This document shows, piece after piece, positions 1 to 5,203 of a DNA stretch of 5,203 bases. Location: assembly GCA_003142355.1 (NCBI GenBank), contig PLMF01000251.1:1-5203 (forward strand), in the 5' to 3' direction. This DNA comes from Bryobacterales bacterium (GTDB taxonomy: Bacteria; Acidobacteriota; Terriglobia; Bryobacterales; Bryobacteraceae). Position 1 is the stretch's first letter, and each line of letters opens with the position of its first letter. The notes under the pieces were generated by a model. The model was not told the DNA's origin. It saw nothing but the letters and a program-made list of their open reading frames with translations, and searched no databases. Both the position numbers and the translations under genes were made by a program.

Positions 1-623
1 TAGGCGGAGATGCGCTCGATGAAAGAGCGCGTGGCGTCCAGGGTGGTGGCGCCCAGCCGCTGGCGGGCGCTGATCTCGGGGACGTCGGTGGAGAACAGCC
101 GCGTCACCTCGACGACCGGAGCGCCGTCCTTGGCGAACGCGGCCACCGGGAAAGTCATAATGATGGTGCTGTTGTTGGCCGCATTCACCGCCTCCGCGAT
201 GGGTGCCTTGGGATCGGCCACCACGTCGTAATTGTTCTCGCGAAGATGAACCCTGTTGCCTTTCAGTTCCCAATGGACCACGTGTTCGGTCAATTCCTGG
301 TGGCCGTAACCGACCCCCAGGGTTGTCCTGGCGATCGACGTGTTCCAGAGGAACACTTTGCCGAGCTCGCTCTTGGGGATTTCGTAGTAATACTTTTCCT
401 TGATCTGGTGCACGGTGAAGATGCCCTTCTTCGACTTGGCATCTTTGGTGATCACCTTCTCATAAGGTTGAGGTTCCTGCGACGGTGGAGTGACGCCGGG
501 CCGCGCGGCGCCGGCCGGCGGCGTCTGCGCCGGGGGGCCTTCGGGCGGCGGCGGAGGCTCCTGCGCGGCCAGCACTGCAGCCGCGCAGAGAGTCAACAAG
601 ATGGCATGAGGCAATTGGTTCAT
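1..623 (-). CDS. Secreted zinc-dependent metalloprotease, DUF5118/DUF5117 type (N-terminal part)
   Basis: Only the first 207 codons are inside the window; the gene runs off the left edge. The start is ATG at 623-621, with a good ribosome-binding site (AAGGAG) 5 nt upstream. Residues 1-20 form a signal peptide with a hydrophobic stretch ([14 protein letters not shown]). Its n-region lacks Lys or Arg, which is unusual. Residues 22-53 are a Pro/Ala-rich linker. The folded part begins near residue 54 with [20 protein letters not shown], then [41 protein letters not shown] and [17 protein letters not shown] recognise these as the DUF5118 segment and the start of DUF5117, found in exported bacterial metalloproteases. 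The HExxH zinc site would lie further downstream, outside the window, so catalytic competence cannot be judged. The likely role is extracytoplasmic protein breakdown. The gene lies 101 bp downstream of the FAD oxidoreductase on the same strand but appears to have its own -10 element. Confidence 0.85.
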   Translation of the reverse strand, partial: MNQLPHAILLTLCAAAVLAAQEPPPPPEGPPAQTPPAGAARPGVTPPSQEPQPYEKVITKDAKSKKGIFTVHQIKEKYYYEIPKSELGKVFLWNTSIARTTLGVGYGHQELTEHVVHWELKGNRVHLRENNYDVVADPKAPIAEAVNAANNSTIIMTFPVAAFAKDGAPVVEVTRLFSTDVPEISARQRLGATTLDATRSFIERISA

Positions 624-647
624 CTTCGCTCCTTCTCGGGGTTGAGG

Positions 648-656
648 ATTATATTA
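648..656 (-). promoter_or_regulatory. Putative -10 element for the metalloprotease gene
   Basis: On the minus strand the sequence TGCTAATATAAT lies 24 nt before the metalloprotease ATG. It contains TATAAT (653-648) and an overlapping TAATAT (656-651) preceded by TGC, an extended -10 pattern. It is a rare AT-rich island in GC-rich DNA. No convincing -35 lies at 16-18 bp. The leader would be about 18 nt and would include the ribosome-binding site. This is inferred from sequence only. Confidence 0.4.
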
Positions 657-677
657 GCAGCCGGTGAGACGGAGCAG

Positions 678-701
678 GTGGGACAGGCGCTTCCGCCTGT
701 C
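678..701 (+). repeat. Solo REP-like hairpin (GTGG + 8-bp stem)
   Basis: GTGG (678-681) is followed directly by a perfect 8-bp inverted repeat, GACAGGCG (682-689) and CGCCTGTC (694-701), with a CTTC loop. The same layout, GTGG then a CAGGC...GCCTG hairpin, recurs at 4937-4960. Ungapped alignment of the two gives 16 of 23 identical positions. It lies in the 101-bp gap between two minus-strand genes, 24 bp past the stop of the FAD oxidoreductase. It could therefore also act as a 3' stem-loop of that transcript, although no T-run follows on the minus strand. Confidence 0.55.
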
Positions 702-724
702 AACCCGGCGAACTAGACGGACGC

Positions 725-2116
725 TTACTTCGCACCCGCTCTCTGGACCGCCCAAAAGCCGCACATGCCGTGGACGCCGCCGCCGGGGGGCGTGGAAGAA
801 GAACAGAGCCAGACACCCGGAAGCGGCGTGCGGTAGAGCAGGCGCGTCGGGCGGAGGAAGCATTGGCGGAGATCCAGGGCGCCGCCGGTGATGTCGCCGC
901 CTACCAGGTTGGGATTGAGAAGCTCGAGCGCGGCGGGGGTGAGGACGTGACGCGCCAGAATTCGCGCGCGGAAGCCGGGAGCGAATCGCTCGATCTGAGA
1001 TTCGATGGCGTCCGTCATGTCCTCGGCGCCACCGTTGGGAACATGGCAGTAGGCCCACGCGGTGTGTTTGCCGGCGGGCGAGCGCGTGTGGTCGAACAGG
1101 CTCGGCTGCGCAACCAGGACGAATGGGCGGCCGGTGTGACGGGCCTCCCATTCGGCGATCTCTTCCAGGGTTCCGCCAACGTGGACCGTGCCGGCACGCG
1201 CGCATTCGGGGGCGCGCCAGGGGATGCCCGCATCCAGCGCCCAATCGATTTTGAACGCGCCCGGGCCGTAGCGGTAGCGCGCGAGGGCGCGGCGAAAGGG
1301 CTCAAAGAAACGGCCGCCGGCCAGCGCGAGAAACTGGCGCGGGGTGACGTCGCACATCACGATGGGGGCGTCGGGAAGCGTCTCTATGCGCGATCCGGCG
1401 CGGATCTCGCCACCGAGCGAACGGAGGCAGCCGGCCAAGGCGTCGGCGATGCGCTGCGCTCCGCCGCGAGGAAAGGGCCAGCCCCCGGCGTGAGCGGCGA
1501 TGGCGAGGACCAGGCCGATGGCGGCGCTGGGGAGCGCTTCGAGCGGCAATGCCGAGTGGGCCGCCAGGCCGGCAAACAAGGCGCGGGCGCGCGGACCGCG
1601 GAAATGGGCCTCCGCCAAGGCGCGCGCGGAGAGAATGGCGTGGAGGCCGAATCTCGCCATTTCGAGCGGATGGCGCGGGAGGTGAAGAGGCGCCAGCACG
1701 TCGTGACGCAGGCGCGGCCAGGCATCGACAAGCGGTTCGACGAGACGCCGCCAGGCTTCCCCATCGGGGCCGAGGCCGGCGGCGGTCGAGTCGATGGAGC
1801 GCTCCAGCAGCACGGCGGAGCCGTCGTCCAGAGGATGGGCCAGCGGAGCGTCCGGGTGGACCCATTCGAGACCGTGCGCGGCCAGCGGGAATTGCTCGAA
1901 GCAGGGGGAGCAGACGGCCATGGGATGGACCGCGGAGCAGAGATCGTGGGTGAAGCCGGGCAGCGTGAGAGCGGCGGAACGCGCGCCGCCGCCGATTTGG
2001 GCCGCGGCTTCGTGAACCGTCACCGGGTGCCCGGCGCTCGCCAGCAGAATGGCCGCAGCCAGGCCGTTGGGGCCGGAGCCGATTACCAGGGCGCGAGGTT
2101 TGATGACAGGGGGCAA
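725..2116 (-). CDS. FAD/NAD(P)-dependent oxidoreductase, phytoene-desaturase/PYROXD2-like (COG1233)
   Basis: This 463-residue flavoprotein belongs to the broad CrtI/PYROXD2 group. It opens with a Rossmann dinucleotide-binding fold: VIGSGPNGLAAA has GxGxxG at residues 13-18, and Glu36 in VTVHEA sits at the end of beta-2 to bind ribose. IGGGARS follows at 41-47. The C-terminal tail, residues 441-463, has STPPGGGVHGMCGFWA, the typical FAD-contacting end of this family. The length is normal to slightly short. No carotenoid gene is nearby, so phytoene is not an obvious substrate and the real substrate is unknown. The only usable start is TTG at 2116-2114: an in-frame TAA lies just upstream (2125-2123), and the next alternatives would cut into the first beta strand. 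No Shine-Dalgarno precedes the TTG. Stop is TAA at 727-725. The gene is divergent from the aldo/keto reductase, suggesting shared control, but no joint pathway can be named. Confidence 0.85.
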   Translation of the reverse strand: MPPVIKPRALVIGSGPNGLAAAILLASAGHPVTVHEAAAQIGGGARSAALTLPGFTHDLCSAVHPMAVCSPCFEQFPLAAHGLEWVHPDAPLAHPLDDGSAVLLERSIDSTAAGLGPDGEAWRRLVEPLVDAWPRLRHDVLAPLHLPRHPLEMARFGLHAILSARALAEAHFRGPRARALFAGLAAHSALPLEALPSAAIGLVLAIAAHAGGWPFPRGGAQRIADALAGCLRSLGGEIRAGSRIETLPDAPIVMCDVTPRQFLALAGGRFFEPFRRALARYRYGPGAFKIDWALDAGIPWRAPECARAGTVHVGGTLEEIAEWEARHTGRPFVLVAQPSLFDHTRSPAGKHTAWAYCHVPNGGAEDMTDAIESQIERFAPGFRARILARHVLTPAALELLNPNLVGGDITGGALDLRQCFLRPTRLLYRTPLPGVWLCSSSTPPGGGVHGMCGFWAVQRAGAK

Positions 2117-2129
2117 CGTTGGTTATTGT
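2100..2129 (+). promoter_or_regulatory. Putative promoter of the aldo/keto reductase, inside the divergent gene
   Basis: TTGATG (2100-2105) and TATTGT (2124-2129) are separated by 18 bp; each matches the sigma-70 consensus at 4 of 6 positions. Transcription would start about 7 nt later, at 2136-2137, which is the ATG of the reductase, so the message would be leaderless or nearly so. This would explain the missing Shine-Dalgarno. The -35 lies inside the first codons of the opposing oxidoreductase gene. Inferred from sequence only. Confidence 0.35.
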
Positions 2130-2130
2130 A
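2125..2130 (-). promoter_or_regulatory. Putative -10 of the FAD oxidoreductase, overlapping the opposite -10
   Basis: Read on the minus strand, 2130-2125 is TACAAT, a 5 of 6 match to the -10 consensus. It lies 8 nt before the TTG start, so this transcript could also be leaderless. It shares bases with the plus-strand TATTGT. No good -35 is seen at 16-18 bp. An alternative is TTGCCC (2159-2154) with TATCTT (2137-2132) at 16 bp spacing. Confidence 0.3.
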
Positions 2131-2136
2131 GAAGAT

Positions 2137-3102
2137 ATGCAGAAGAAACGGCTGGGCAATAGCGATATGGAATTGACGCCCATTGGCGTGGGCGCGTGGG
2201 CCATGGGCGGCGGCGGCTGGGCATTCGCCTGGGGACCGCAGGACGACAGCCAGTCCGTCGCCGCTATTCACGCGGCGCTGGACCATGGCGTGAACTGGAT
2301 CGATACGGCGGCGGTGTATGGGCTGGGCCATTCCGAGGAAGTGGTGGCGCGCGCCCTGGCGGGACGTTCCGAGCGGCCTTATGTCTTCACCAAGTGCGAG
2401 CTGGTCTGGAATGACAAGCGCGAAATCAGCAGGTGCCTCAAGGCCGACTCCGTCCGGCGCGAGTGCGAGAACAGCCTGAAGAGGCTCAAGGTGGAGACCA
2501 TCGACCTCTACCAGATCCATTGGCCGGAACCGGACGAAGATATCGAGGAAGGCTGGGGGACGCTGGCCAGGCTGAAGGAAGAAGGCAAAGTGCGGTGGAT
2601 CGGGGTCTCCAACTTCAACGCGGCGCAACTGGAGCGGTGCCGCGGGATTGCGCCTGTGACATCGCTGCAACCGCCCTATTCGGCGATATCGCCGGAGGTG
2701 GAAGAAGCGATGCTGCCGTACTGCGCGCAGCACGGGATGGGCGTGATCGTGTACTCCCCGATGAAATCGGGGCTGCTGACCGGGACCATGACGAAGGAGC
2801 GCGTGGCGGGTTTTCCGCAGGACGATTTCCGGCGGCGCGCGCCGGCGTTTCAGGAACCGCACCTTACGCGCAACCTGGCGCTGGCGGAGCTCATGCGATC
2901 CATCGGCGCGCGGCACGGGCGTTCGGCGGGCGAAGTGGCCATCGCCTGGACGCTGCGCCACCCGGCGGTGACGGCGGCCATCGTGGGGATGCGCTCGGCC
3001 GAGCAGGTCACGGGTGTAATCGGGGCGCTGGAATTCCGGCTGAGCCCGGAAGAGGTCGCGGAGATCGGGGGCAAGCTAAAGCATGCCCCACCGATGCTAT
3101 AA
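2137..3102 (+). CDS. Aldo/keto reductase
   Basis: This cytoplasmic NADPH-dependent oxidoreductase of the AKR superfamily has 321 residues, a normal length for the (beta/alpha)8 barrel. All four catalytic residues are visible: Asp56 and Tyr61 in WIDTAAVYG, Lys86 in VFTKCE, and His128 in LYQIHWPE. Other family signatures are IGVGAWAMGGG near the N-terminus, IGVSNFNAAQLERC in the middle, and TAAIVGMRSAEQVTG near the C-terminus, which holds the NADP phosphate-binding loop. The family reduces aldehydes or ketones to alcohols; the substrate here cannot be told. I chose ATG at 2137, which gives the canonical N-terminus MQKKRLGNSDMELTPIGVG. The upstream in-frame TTG at 2119 adds six unlikely residues and has no ribosome-binding site. 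The gene is divergent from the FAD oxidoreductase with 20 bp between starts. Its TAA stop (3100-3102) overlaps the promoter of the next operon. Confidence 0.92.
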   Translation: MQKKRLGNSDMELTPIGVGAWAMGGGGWAFAWGPQDDSQSVAAIHAALDHGVNWIDTAAVYGLGHSEEVVARALAGRSERPYVFTKCELVWNDKREISRCLKADSVRRECENSLKRLKVETIDLYQIHWPEPDEDIEEGWGTLARLKEEGKVRWIGVSNFNAAQLERCRGIAPVTSLQPPYSAISPEVEEAMLPYCAQHGMGVIVYSPMKSGLLTGTMTKERVAGFPQDDFRRRAPAFQEPHLTRNLALAELMRSIGARHGRSAGEVAIAWTLRHPAVTAAIVGMRSAEQVTGVIGALEFRLSPEEVAEIGGKLKHAPPML

Positions 3103-3103
3103 T
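3095..3103 (+). promoter_or_regulatory. Extended -10 promoter for yceD-rpmF-plsX
   Basis: TGCTATAAT is a perfect extended -10 (TGn at 3095-3097, TATAAT at 3098-3103) and overlaps the stop codon of the aldo/keto reductase. The region at -35 (3075-3080, GCTAAA) is weak, which fits an extended -10 promoter. The predicted start near 3110 gives a leader of about 29 nt before the yceD ATG. The function is inferred; the motif is seen directly. Confidence 0.55.
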
Positions 3104-3138
3104 GTAAGGGTTCTGCCCAGCGATTCAGGTCTTTCCCT

Positions 3139-3663
3139 ATGTTCCTTAGTGTCAAAGAGTTGGAGCTGCGGAAGATTCGTTTCGACGAGACTTACCCGCC
3201 AGGGCGGATCGACTTTGCGGGTGAAGATCTGGAGCAAAGTTCTCCCCTGCGCGTAGCCGGGTCGGCCGAGGTGCTGGCGCATTCGGATGGCGAAGTGCGA
3301 GTCCAGGGGAAGTATACGGTGGAGATGGGGGCGCAGTGCGACCGCTGCCTGGGGCGCGCGCGCTTTCCGCTGGATGGCGGTTTCGACTTGTATTACCGGC
3401 CCGTTTCGGTCATCGCGCGCCAGGAAGAAGTCGAGATCGGCGAAGACGAAGTGGAGATCGGATTTTATGAACGCGGCGGCCTGGAGCTGGAGGACATCCT
3501 TCGGGAACAGGTGCTGCTGGCTTTGCCCATGCAGCGGACTTGCAGCCAAGACTGCAAGGGAATTTGCCCGGCCTGTGGCCGTAACCGGAACGAGACCACG
3601 TGCGATTGCAGAATCGAGAGCAGCGACGATCGCTGGGGAGCGCTCCGGAAATTAGAAATTTAG
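3139..3663 (+). CDS. yceD: YceD/DUF177 family protein (23S rRNA accumulation factor)
   Basis: This 174-residue DUF177 protein is identified by its C67-D-R-C70-LG motif after a beta-rich N-terminal half, an acidic middle (EEVEIGEDEVEIG), and a Cys-rich C-terminus. That C-terminus contains C135, C139, C143, C146, C155 and C157 (CSQDCKGICPACGRN then CDC). The family is known to be needed for normal 23S rRNA accumulation in bacteria and plastids and is typically encoded just before rpmF, as here. The cysteines look capable of metal binding, but that is inference. The ATG at 3139 has no clear Shine-Dalgarno (TCTTTCCCT precedes it). It lies about 36 bp after the reductase stop, downstream of a strong extended -10. 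rpmF follows after 10 bp, so the two are almost certainly co-transcribed. The gene name follows E. coli usage. Confidence 0.9.
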   Translation: MFLSVKELELRKIRFDETYPPGRIDFAGEDLEQSSPLRVAGSAEVLAHSDGEVRVQGKYTVEMGAQCDRCLGRARFPLDGGFDLYYRPVSVIARQEEVEIGEDEVEIGFYERGGLELEDILREQVLLALPMQRTCSQDCKGICPACGRNRNETTCDCRIESSDDRWGALRKLEI

Positions 3664-3673
3664 AGGAAGAGAA

Positions 3674-3856
3674 ATGCCGAATCCCAAACGCAGACACTCC
3701 CAGAGGCGAACGAGCAACCGCCGCGCGCACGATGCGCTGAAGGCGTCCGGCCTGGCGGAATGTCCGAACTGCCATGAGCCCAAGCTCCCCCACCGTATCT
3801 GCCCGCATTGCGGCCAGTACAAGGGCCGCGAAGTGGTCGAAGTGGTGGCGGAGTAG
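3674..3856 (+). CDS. rpmF: 50S ribosomal protein L32 (bL32)
   Basis: This 60-residue protein has the L32 pattern: MPNPKRRHSQRRTSNRRAHD, a basic N-terminus that threads into the large ribosomal subunit, followed by a zinc ribbon. The zinc ligands are C30 and C33 (CPNC) and C43 and C46 (CPHC), so this is the zinc-binding (C+) form and not the cysteine-free paralogue some bacteria use under zinc starvation. It has the clearest ribosome-binding site of the plus-strand genes: GAGGAAG (3663-3669) overlaps the last base of the yceD stop, about 5 nt before the ATG. This fits high expression and translational coupling. plsX starts 12 bp after its stop. Confidence 0.97.
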   Translation: MPNPKRRHSQRRTSNRRAHDALKASGLAECPNCHEPKLPHRICPHCGQYKGREVVEVVAE

Positions 3857-3868
3857 CGGCTTCCCGAC

Positions 3869-4897
3869 ATGCTGACCATTGCGGTGGATGCAATGGGCGG
3901 AGAACACGCCCCCAAAGCCGAGGTCGAAGGGGCGATTCGAGCCGCCAGGAGTCTGGTAGTCAAAGTCATTCTGGTGGGCCAGCAGGATGTGGTCCGGCGG
4001 GAGCTTGCGCAGCACGAAGGCTACGCCGATCTTCCTATCGAAATCGTGCACGCCAGCGAGCGCGTCACCATGGAAGAGAGCGCGGGGCGCGCGTTCAAAT
4101 CGAAGCGGGACAGCTCCCTGAGGGTGGCCTCGCGGCTGGTCCGCGACGGGGTGGCCCAGGGGTTTGTGTCCGCGGGCAACACTGGCGCGGTCATGGCCAC
4201 CGCGAAGATCGTGCAGGGCGTAGTGCCGGGCGTGGACCGTCCGGCGCTGGCGGGCATTTTTCCATCGGTGGAAGGATCGCCCGTGGTGGTGGTGGACGTG
4301 GGCGCCAACGTGGATTGCTCGCCACGCATGCTGGCGCAATTCGCGGTGATGGGCGAGATGTATTCGCGCATCATTCTCCGGCGGCCCAAGCCGCGAGTGG
4401 GCCTTCTTTCCATCGGCGAGGAGGAGCACAAGGGCAACGATCTGACGCGCGCGGCCATGCCGCTGTTCAAGGCCCTCAACCTGGACTTCATCGGGAACGT
4501 GGAAGGCGGCGACATCTACGGCGGCAAGGTGGACGTGGTCGTGTGCGACGGCTTCATCGGCAACGTGGCGCTGAAGGTGAGCGAGGGACTGGGGGAGATG
4601 GTCAAACACCTGTTGCAGGAATCGCTCGAGGCCACCATTGCGGGCAAGATCGGGTACGTGATCGCGAAGGCGGCGTTCACCGATTTCAAGAAGCGCGTGG
4701 ATTACTCGGAATACGGCGGCGCGGCGCTGCTGGGCGTGCGCGGCATGTGCATCATCTGCCACGGGCGGTCCAACGCCAACGCCATCAAGAATGCCATCCG
4801 GGTGGCGGCGGAGTTCTCGGGCGGCAGTGTGAATCAGCGGATCGAAGAGGAACTGCGTCTGACGGCGCCGGAAAAGACGGCGATTCGCGCGGACTGA
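3869..4897 (+). CDS. plsX: Phosphate acyltransferase PlsX (acyl-ACP:phosphate)
   Basis: PlsX converts acyl-ACP and phosphate to acyl-phosphate, which PlsY then uses to acylate glycerol-3-phosphate at the membrane. The 342-residue length is typical. Signatures seen: [19 protein letters not shown] at the N-terminus (family usually MGGD; Glu12 is a mild substitution), SERVTMEES and KSKRDSS around residues 63-83, [10 protein letters not shown] from 101, DRPALAG from 123, VDVGANVDC at 142-150, [10 protein letters not shown], and a C-terminal [20 protein letters not shown]. No frameshift or missing motif is apparent. ATG at 3869 gives the canonical N-terminus. The nearest SD-like GGAG (3850-3853) is 15 nt away, so translation may depend on coupling to rpmF. 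The order yceD-rpmF-plsX is widely conserved, but fabH does not follow. A repeat element begins 37 bp after the stop. TGA (4895-4897) is followed at once by TAG in the same frame, a tandem stop. Confidence 0.97.
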   Translation: MLTIAVDAMGGEHAPKAEVEGAIRAARSLVVKVILVGQQDVVRRELAQHEGYADLPIEIVHASERVTMEESAGRAFKSKRDSSLRVASRLVRDGVAQGFVSAGNTGAVMATAKIVQGVVPGVDRPALAGIFPSVEGSPVVVVDVGANVDCSPRMLAQFAVMGEMYSRIILRRPKPRVGLLSIGEEEHKGNDLTRAAMPLFKALNLDFIGNVEGGDIYGGKVDVVVCDGFIGNVALKVSEGLGEMVKHLLQESLEATIAGKIGYVIAKAAFTDFKKRVDYSEYGGAALLGVRGMCIICHGRSNANAIKNAIRVAAEFSGGSVNQRIEEELRLTAPEKTAIRAD

Positions 4898-4933
4898 TAG
4901 CAGGTTTACTATGCACCAGTGTTTGCGTGTGAG

Positions 4934-5052
4934 GACGTGGCGCAGGCACTCGTGCCTGCGGCGTCGGCACTCATGCCGACGCTTCCCTTCGACACCGTGT
5001 CACAGCCGCGCACACGTGTCGACACGCCCGGCACGAGTGCCTGCGCCACGTC
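4934..5052. repeat. REPIN-like inverted-repeat element, 119 bp
   Basis: The ends 4934-4956 and 5030-5052 are perfect 23-bp inverted repeats around a 73-bp centre. Each end, read inward, carries GTGG followed by CGCAGGCACTCGTGCC. The left end also closes locally as an 8-bp hairpin (CGCAGGCA 4941-4948 with TGCCTGCG 4953-4960). The right end forms only a shorter local pairing (GGCAC/GTGCC at 5030-5041). The centre holds a second strong hairpin (4961-4982) and small palindromes such as GTGTCGACAC (5016-5025). Two inverted GTGG-hairpin units in about 120 bp is the architecture of a REPIN, the mobile doublet of REP sequences moved by RAYT transposases. No transposase is in the window. It occupies the gene-free stretch between plsX and the next gene. 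It could also form an RNA structure ending the plsX message or forming the leader of the downstream gene. Confidence 0.65.
4961..4982 (+). terminator. 9-bp stem-loop after plsX, weak terminator candidate
   Basis: GCGTCGGCA (4961-4969), loop CTCA, TGCCGACGC (4974-4982) form a perfect 9-bp GC-rich stem, followed by the pyrimidine run TTCCCTTC. It is the strongest local hairpin after the plsX stop. The tail is too C-rich for a classical intrinsic terminator, so termination is only possible. The hairpin shares its core with the REP hairpin just before it and is probably part of the repeat. Confidence 0.3.
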
Positions 5053-5070
5053 GGCTGGCGAGTGTGAGAA

Positions 5071-5203
5071 ATGCGAGCTAGCACCAAGGCCATTGCATCT
5101 CTGCTTCTGCTCGCGGGCTGCGTGTTCGCTCAGCCAGACCAGCACGTCGAGTGGAGCCTGGCGCTGGAACGGGGATCTGTGCCGCCGGGAGCGCCGGTTC
5201 TGG
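5071..5203 (+). CDS. Exported protein or lipoprotein precursor, possibly DsbD-like (N-terminal part)
   Basis: Only 44 codons are visible before the window ends. The ATG at 5071 opens MRASTKAIASLLLLAGCVFA, a signal peptide with a basic n-region (Arg2, Lys6) and a hydrophobic core. LAGC (residues 14-17) fits a lipoprotein lipobox, while VFA-Q (cleavage after residue 20) fits signal peptidase I; either is possible. The mature start, QHVEWSLALERGSVPPGAPV, resembles the N-terminal domain of thiol:disulfide interchange proteins (DsbD-like) in Acidobacteriota as I remember them. That is a weak family guess from a short segment. The ribosome-binding site is poor (GAGTGTGAGAA). The upstream leader is the repeat element, whose inverted end stops 18 bp before the ATG. 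Confidence 0.6.
   Translation, partial: MRASTKAIASLLLLAGCVFAQPDQHVEWSLALERGSVPPGAPVL

Larger units (their letters stand above)
4927..5068. repeat. 7-bp direct repeat flanking the inverted-repeat element
   Basis: GTGTGAG occurs at 4927-4933, immediately left of the inverted-repeat element, and again at 5062-5068, 9 bp to its right and just before the next gene's ATG. It could be a target-site duplication if the inserted segment is 4934-5061, but the right boundary does not coincide with the end of the inverted repeat, and chance cannot be excluded. Confidence 0.3.

Noticed and set aside
648..703. TTGACA (703-698) and TATAAT (653-648) on the minus strand as a consensus promoter
   Set aside because: The two boxes are 44 bp apart, far beyond the 16-18 bp allowed, and the TTGACA is partly the arm of the REP hairpin.
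246..716. A 156-codon plus-strand open frame over the metalloprotease gene and its upstream gap
   Set aside because: The minus strand has a proper start, ribosome-binding site, signal peptide and family motifs; this one has an Arg-rich tail and no motifs.
770..2131. A 453-codon open frame on the plus strand opposite the FAD oxidoreductase
   Set aside because: It lies antisense to a gene with clear family motifs. Its translation is Gly/Arg/Ala-rich with no recognisable domain, as expected from GC-rich antisense codons.
2083..2961. A 292-codon open frame on the minus strand opposite the aldo/keto reductase
   Set aside because: The opposite strand encodes an AKR with an intact catalytic tetrad; this frame is an antisense shadow.
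3410..4762. A 450-codon open frame on the minus strand across yceD, rpmF and plsX
   Set aside because: It covers three confidently identified plus-strand genes, and its His/Arg-rich product has no family motif.
4934..5052. A CRISPR array in the repeat-rich gap
   Set aside because: The repeats are inverted hairpins about 20 bp apart with no unique spacers of regular length.
4909..5145. A 78-codon minus-strand open frame across the repeat element
   Set aside because: It is built mostly from the inverted repeat and the antisense of the next gene, with no motif.

Overview
The window is GC-rich bacterial chromosome. Its content suggests an Acidobacteriota genome of the Solibacter/Bryobacter type. 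The reasons are a secreted DUF5118/DUF5117-type metalloprotease with a proline-rich linker, a DsbD-like precursor, and short GTGG-plus-hairpin repeats between genes. The lineage is inferred from remembered sequence style and was not searched.

Layout, left to right. Positions 1-623 (minus) hold the first 207 codons of a secreted zinc-dependent metalloprotease. The gap 624-724 carries an AT-rich -10-like element and a solo REP-like hairpin. Positions 725-2116 (minus) encode a PYROXD2/CrtI-type FAD-dependent oxidoreductase. It is transcribed divergently from an aldo/keto reductase at 2137-3102 (plus), and only 20 bp separate the two starts. A perfect extended -10 (TGCTATAAT) overlaps the reductase stop codon. 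It lies directly before the conserved cluster yceD (DUF177, 3139-3663), rpmF (ribosomal protein L32, 3674-3856) and plsX (phosphate acyltransferase, 3869-4897). This cluster links ribosome assembly to the first step of membrane phospholipid synthesis. fabH, which often follows plsX, is absent here.

Positions 4898-5070 contain no gene. They hold a compact 119-bp element with 23-bp perfect inverted ends, three copies of a GGCACTCRTGCC core, and two tandem hairpins whose stems differ by compensating changes. A 7-bp direct repeat lies around it. The structure resembles a REPIN (two inverted REPs) and shares its GTGG-plus-hairpin layout with the solo repeat at 678-701. At 5071 a new secreted or lipoprotein precursor begins, possibly DsbD-like, and runs off the window.

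The genes are ordinary housekeeping and redox genes. I found no convincing new defence, mobile or biosynthetic system. The repeat family and the very tight divergent promoter region are the parts most worth a second look.
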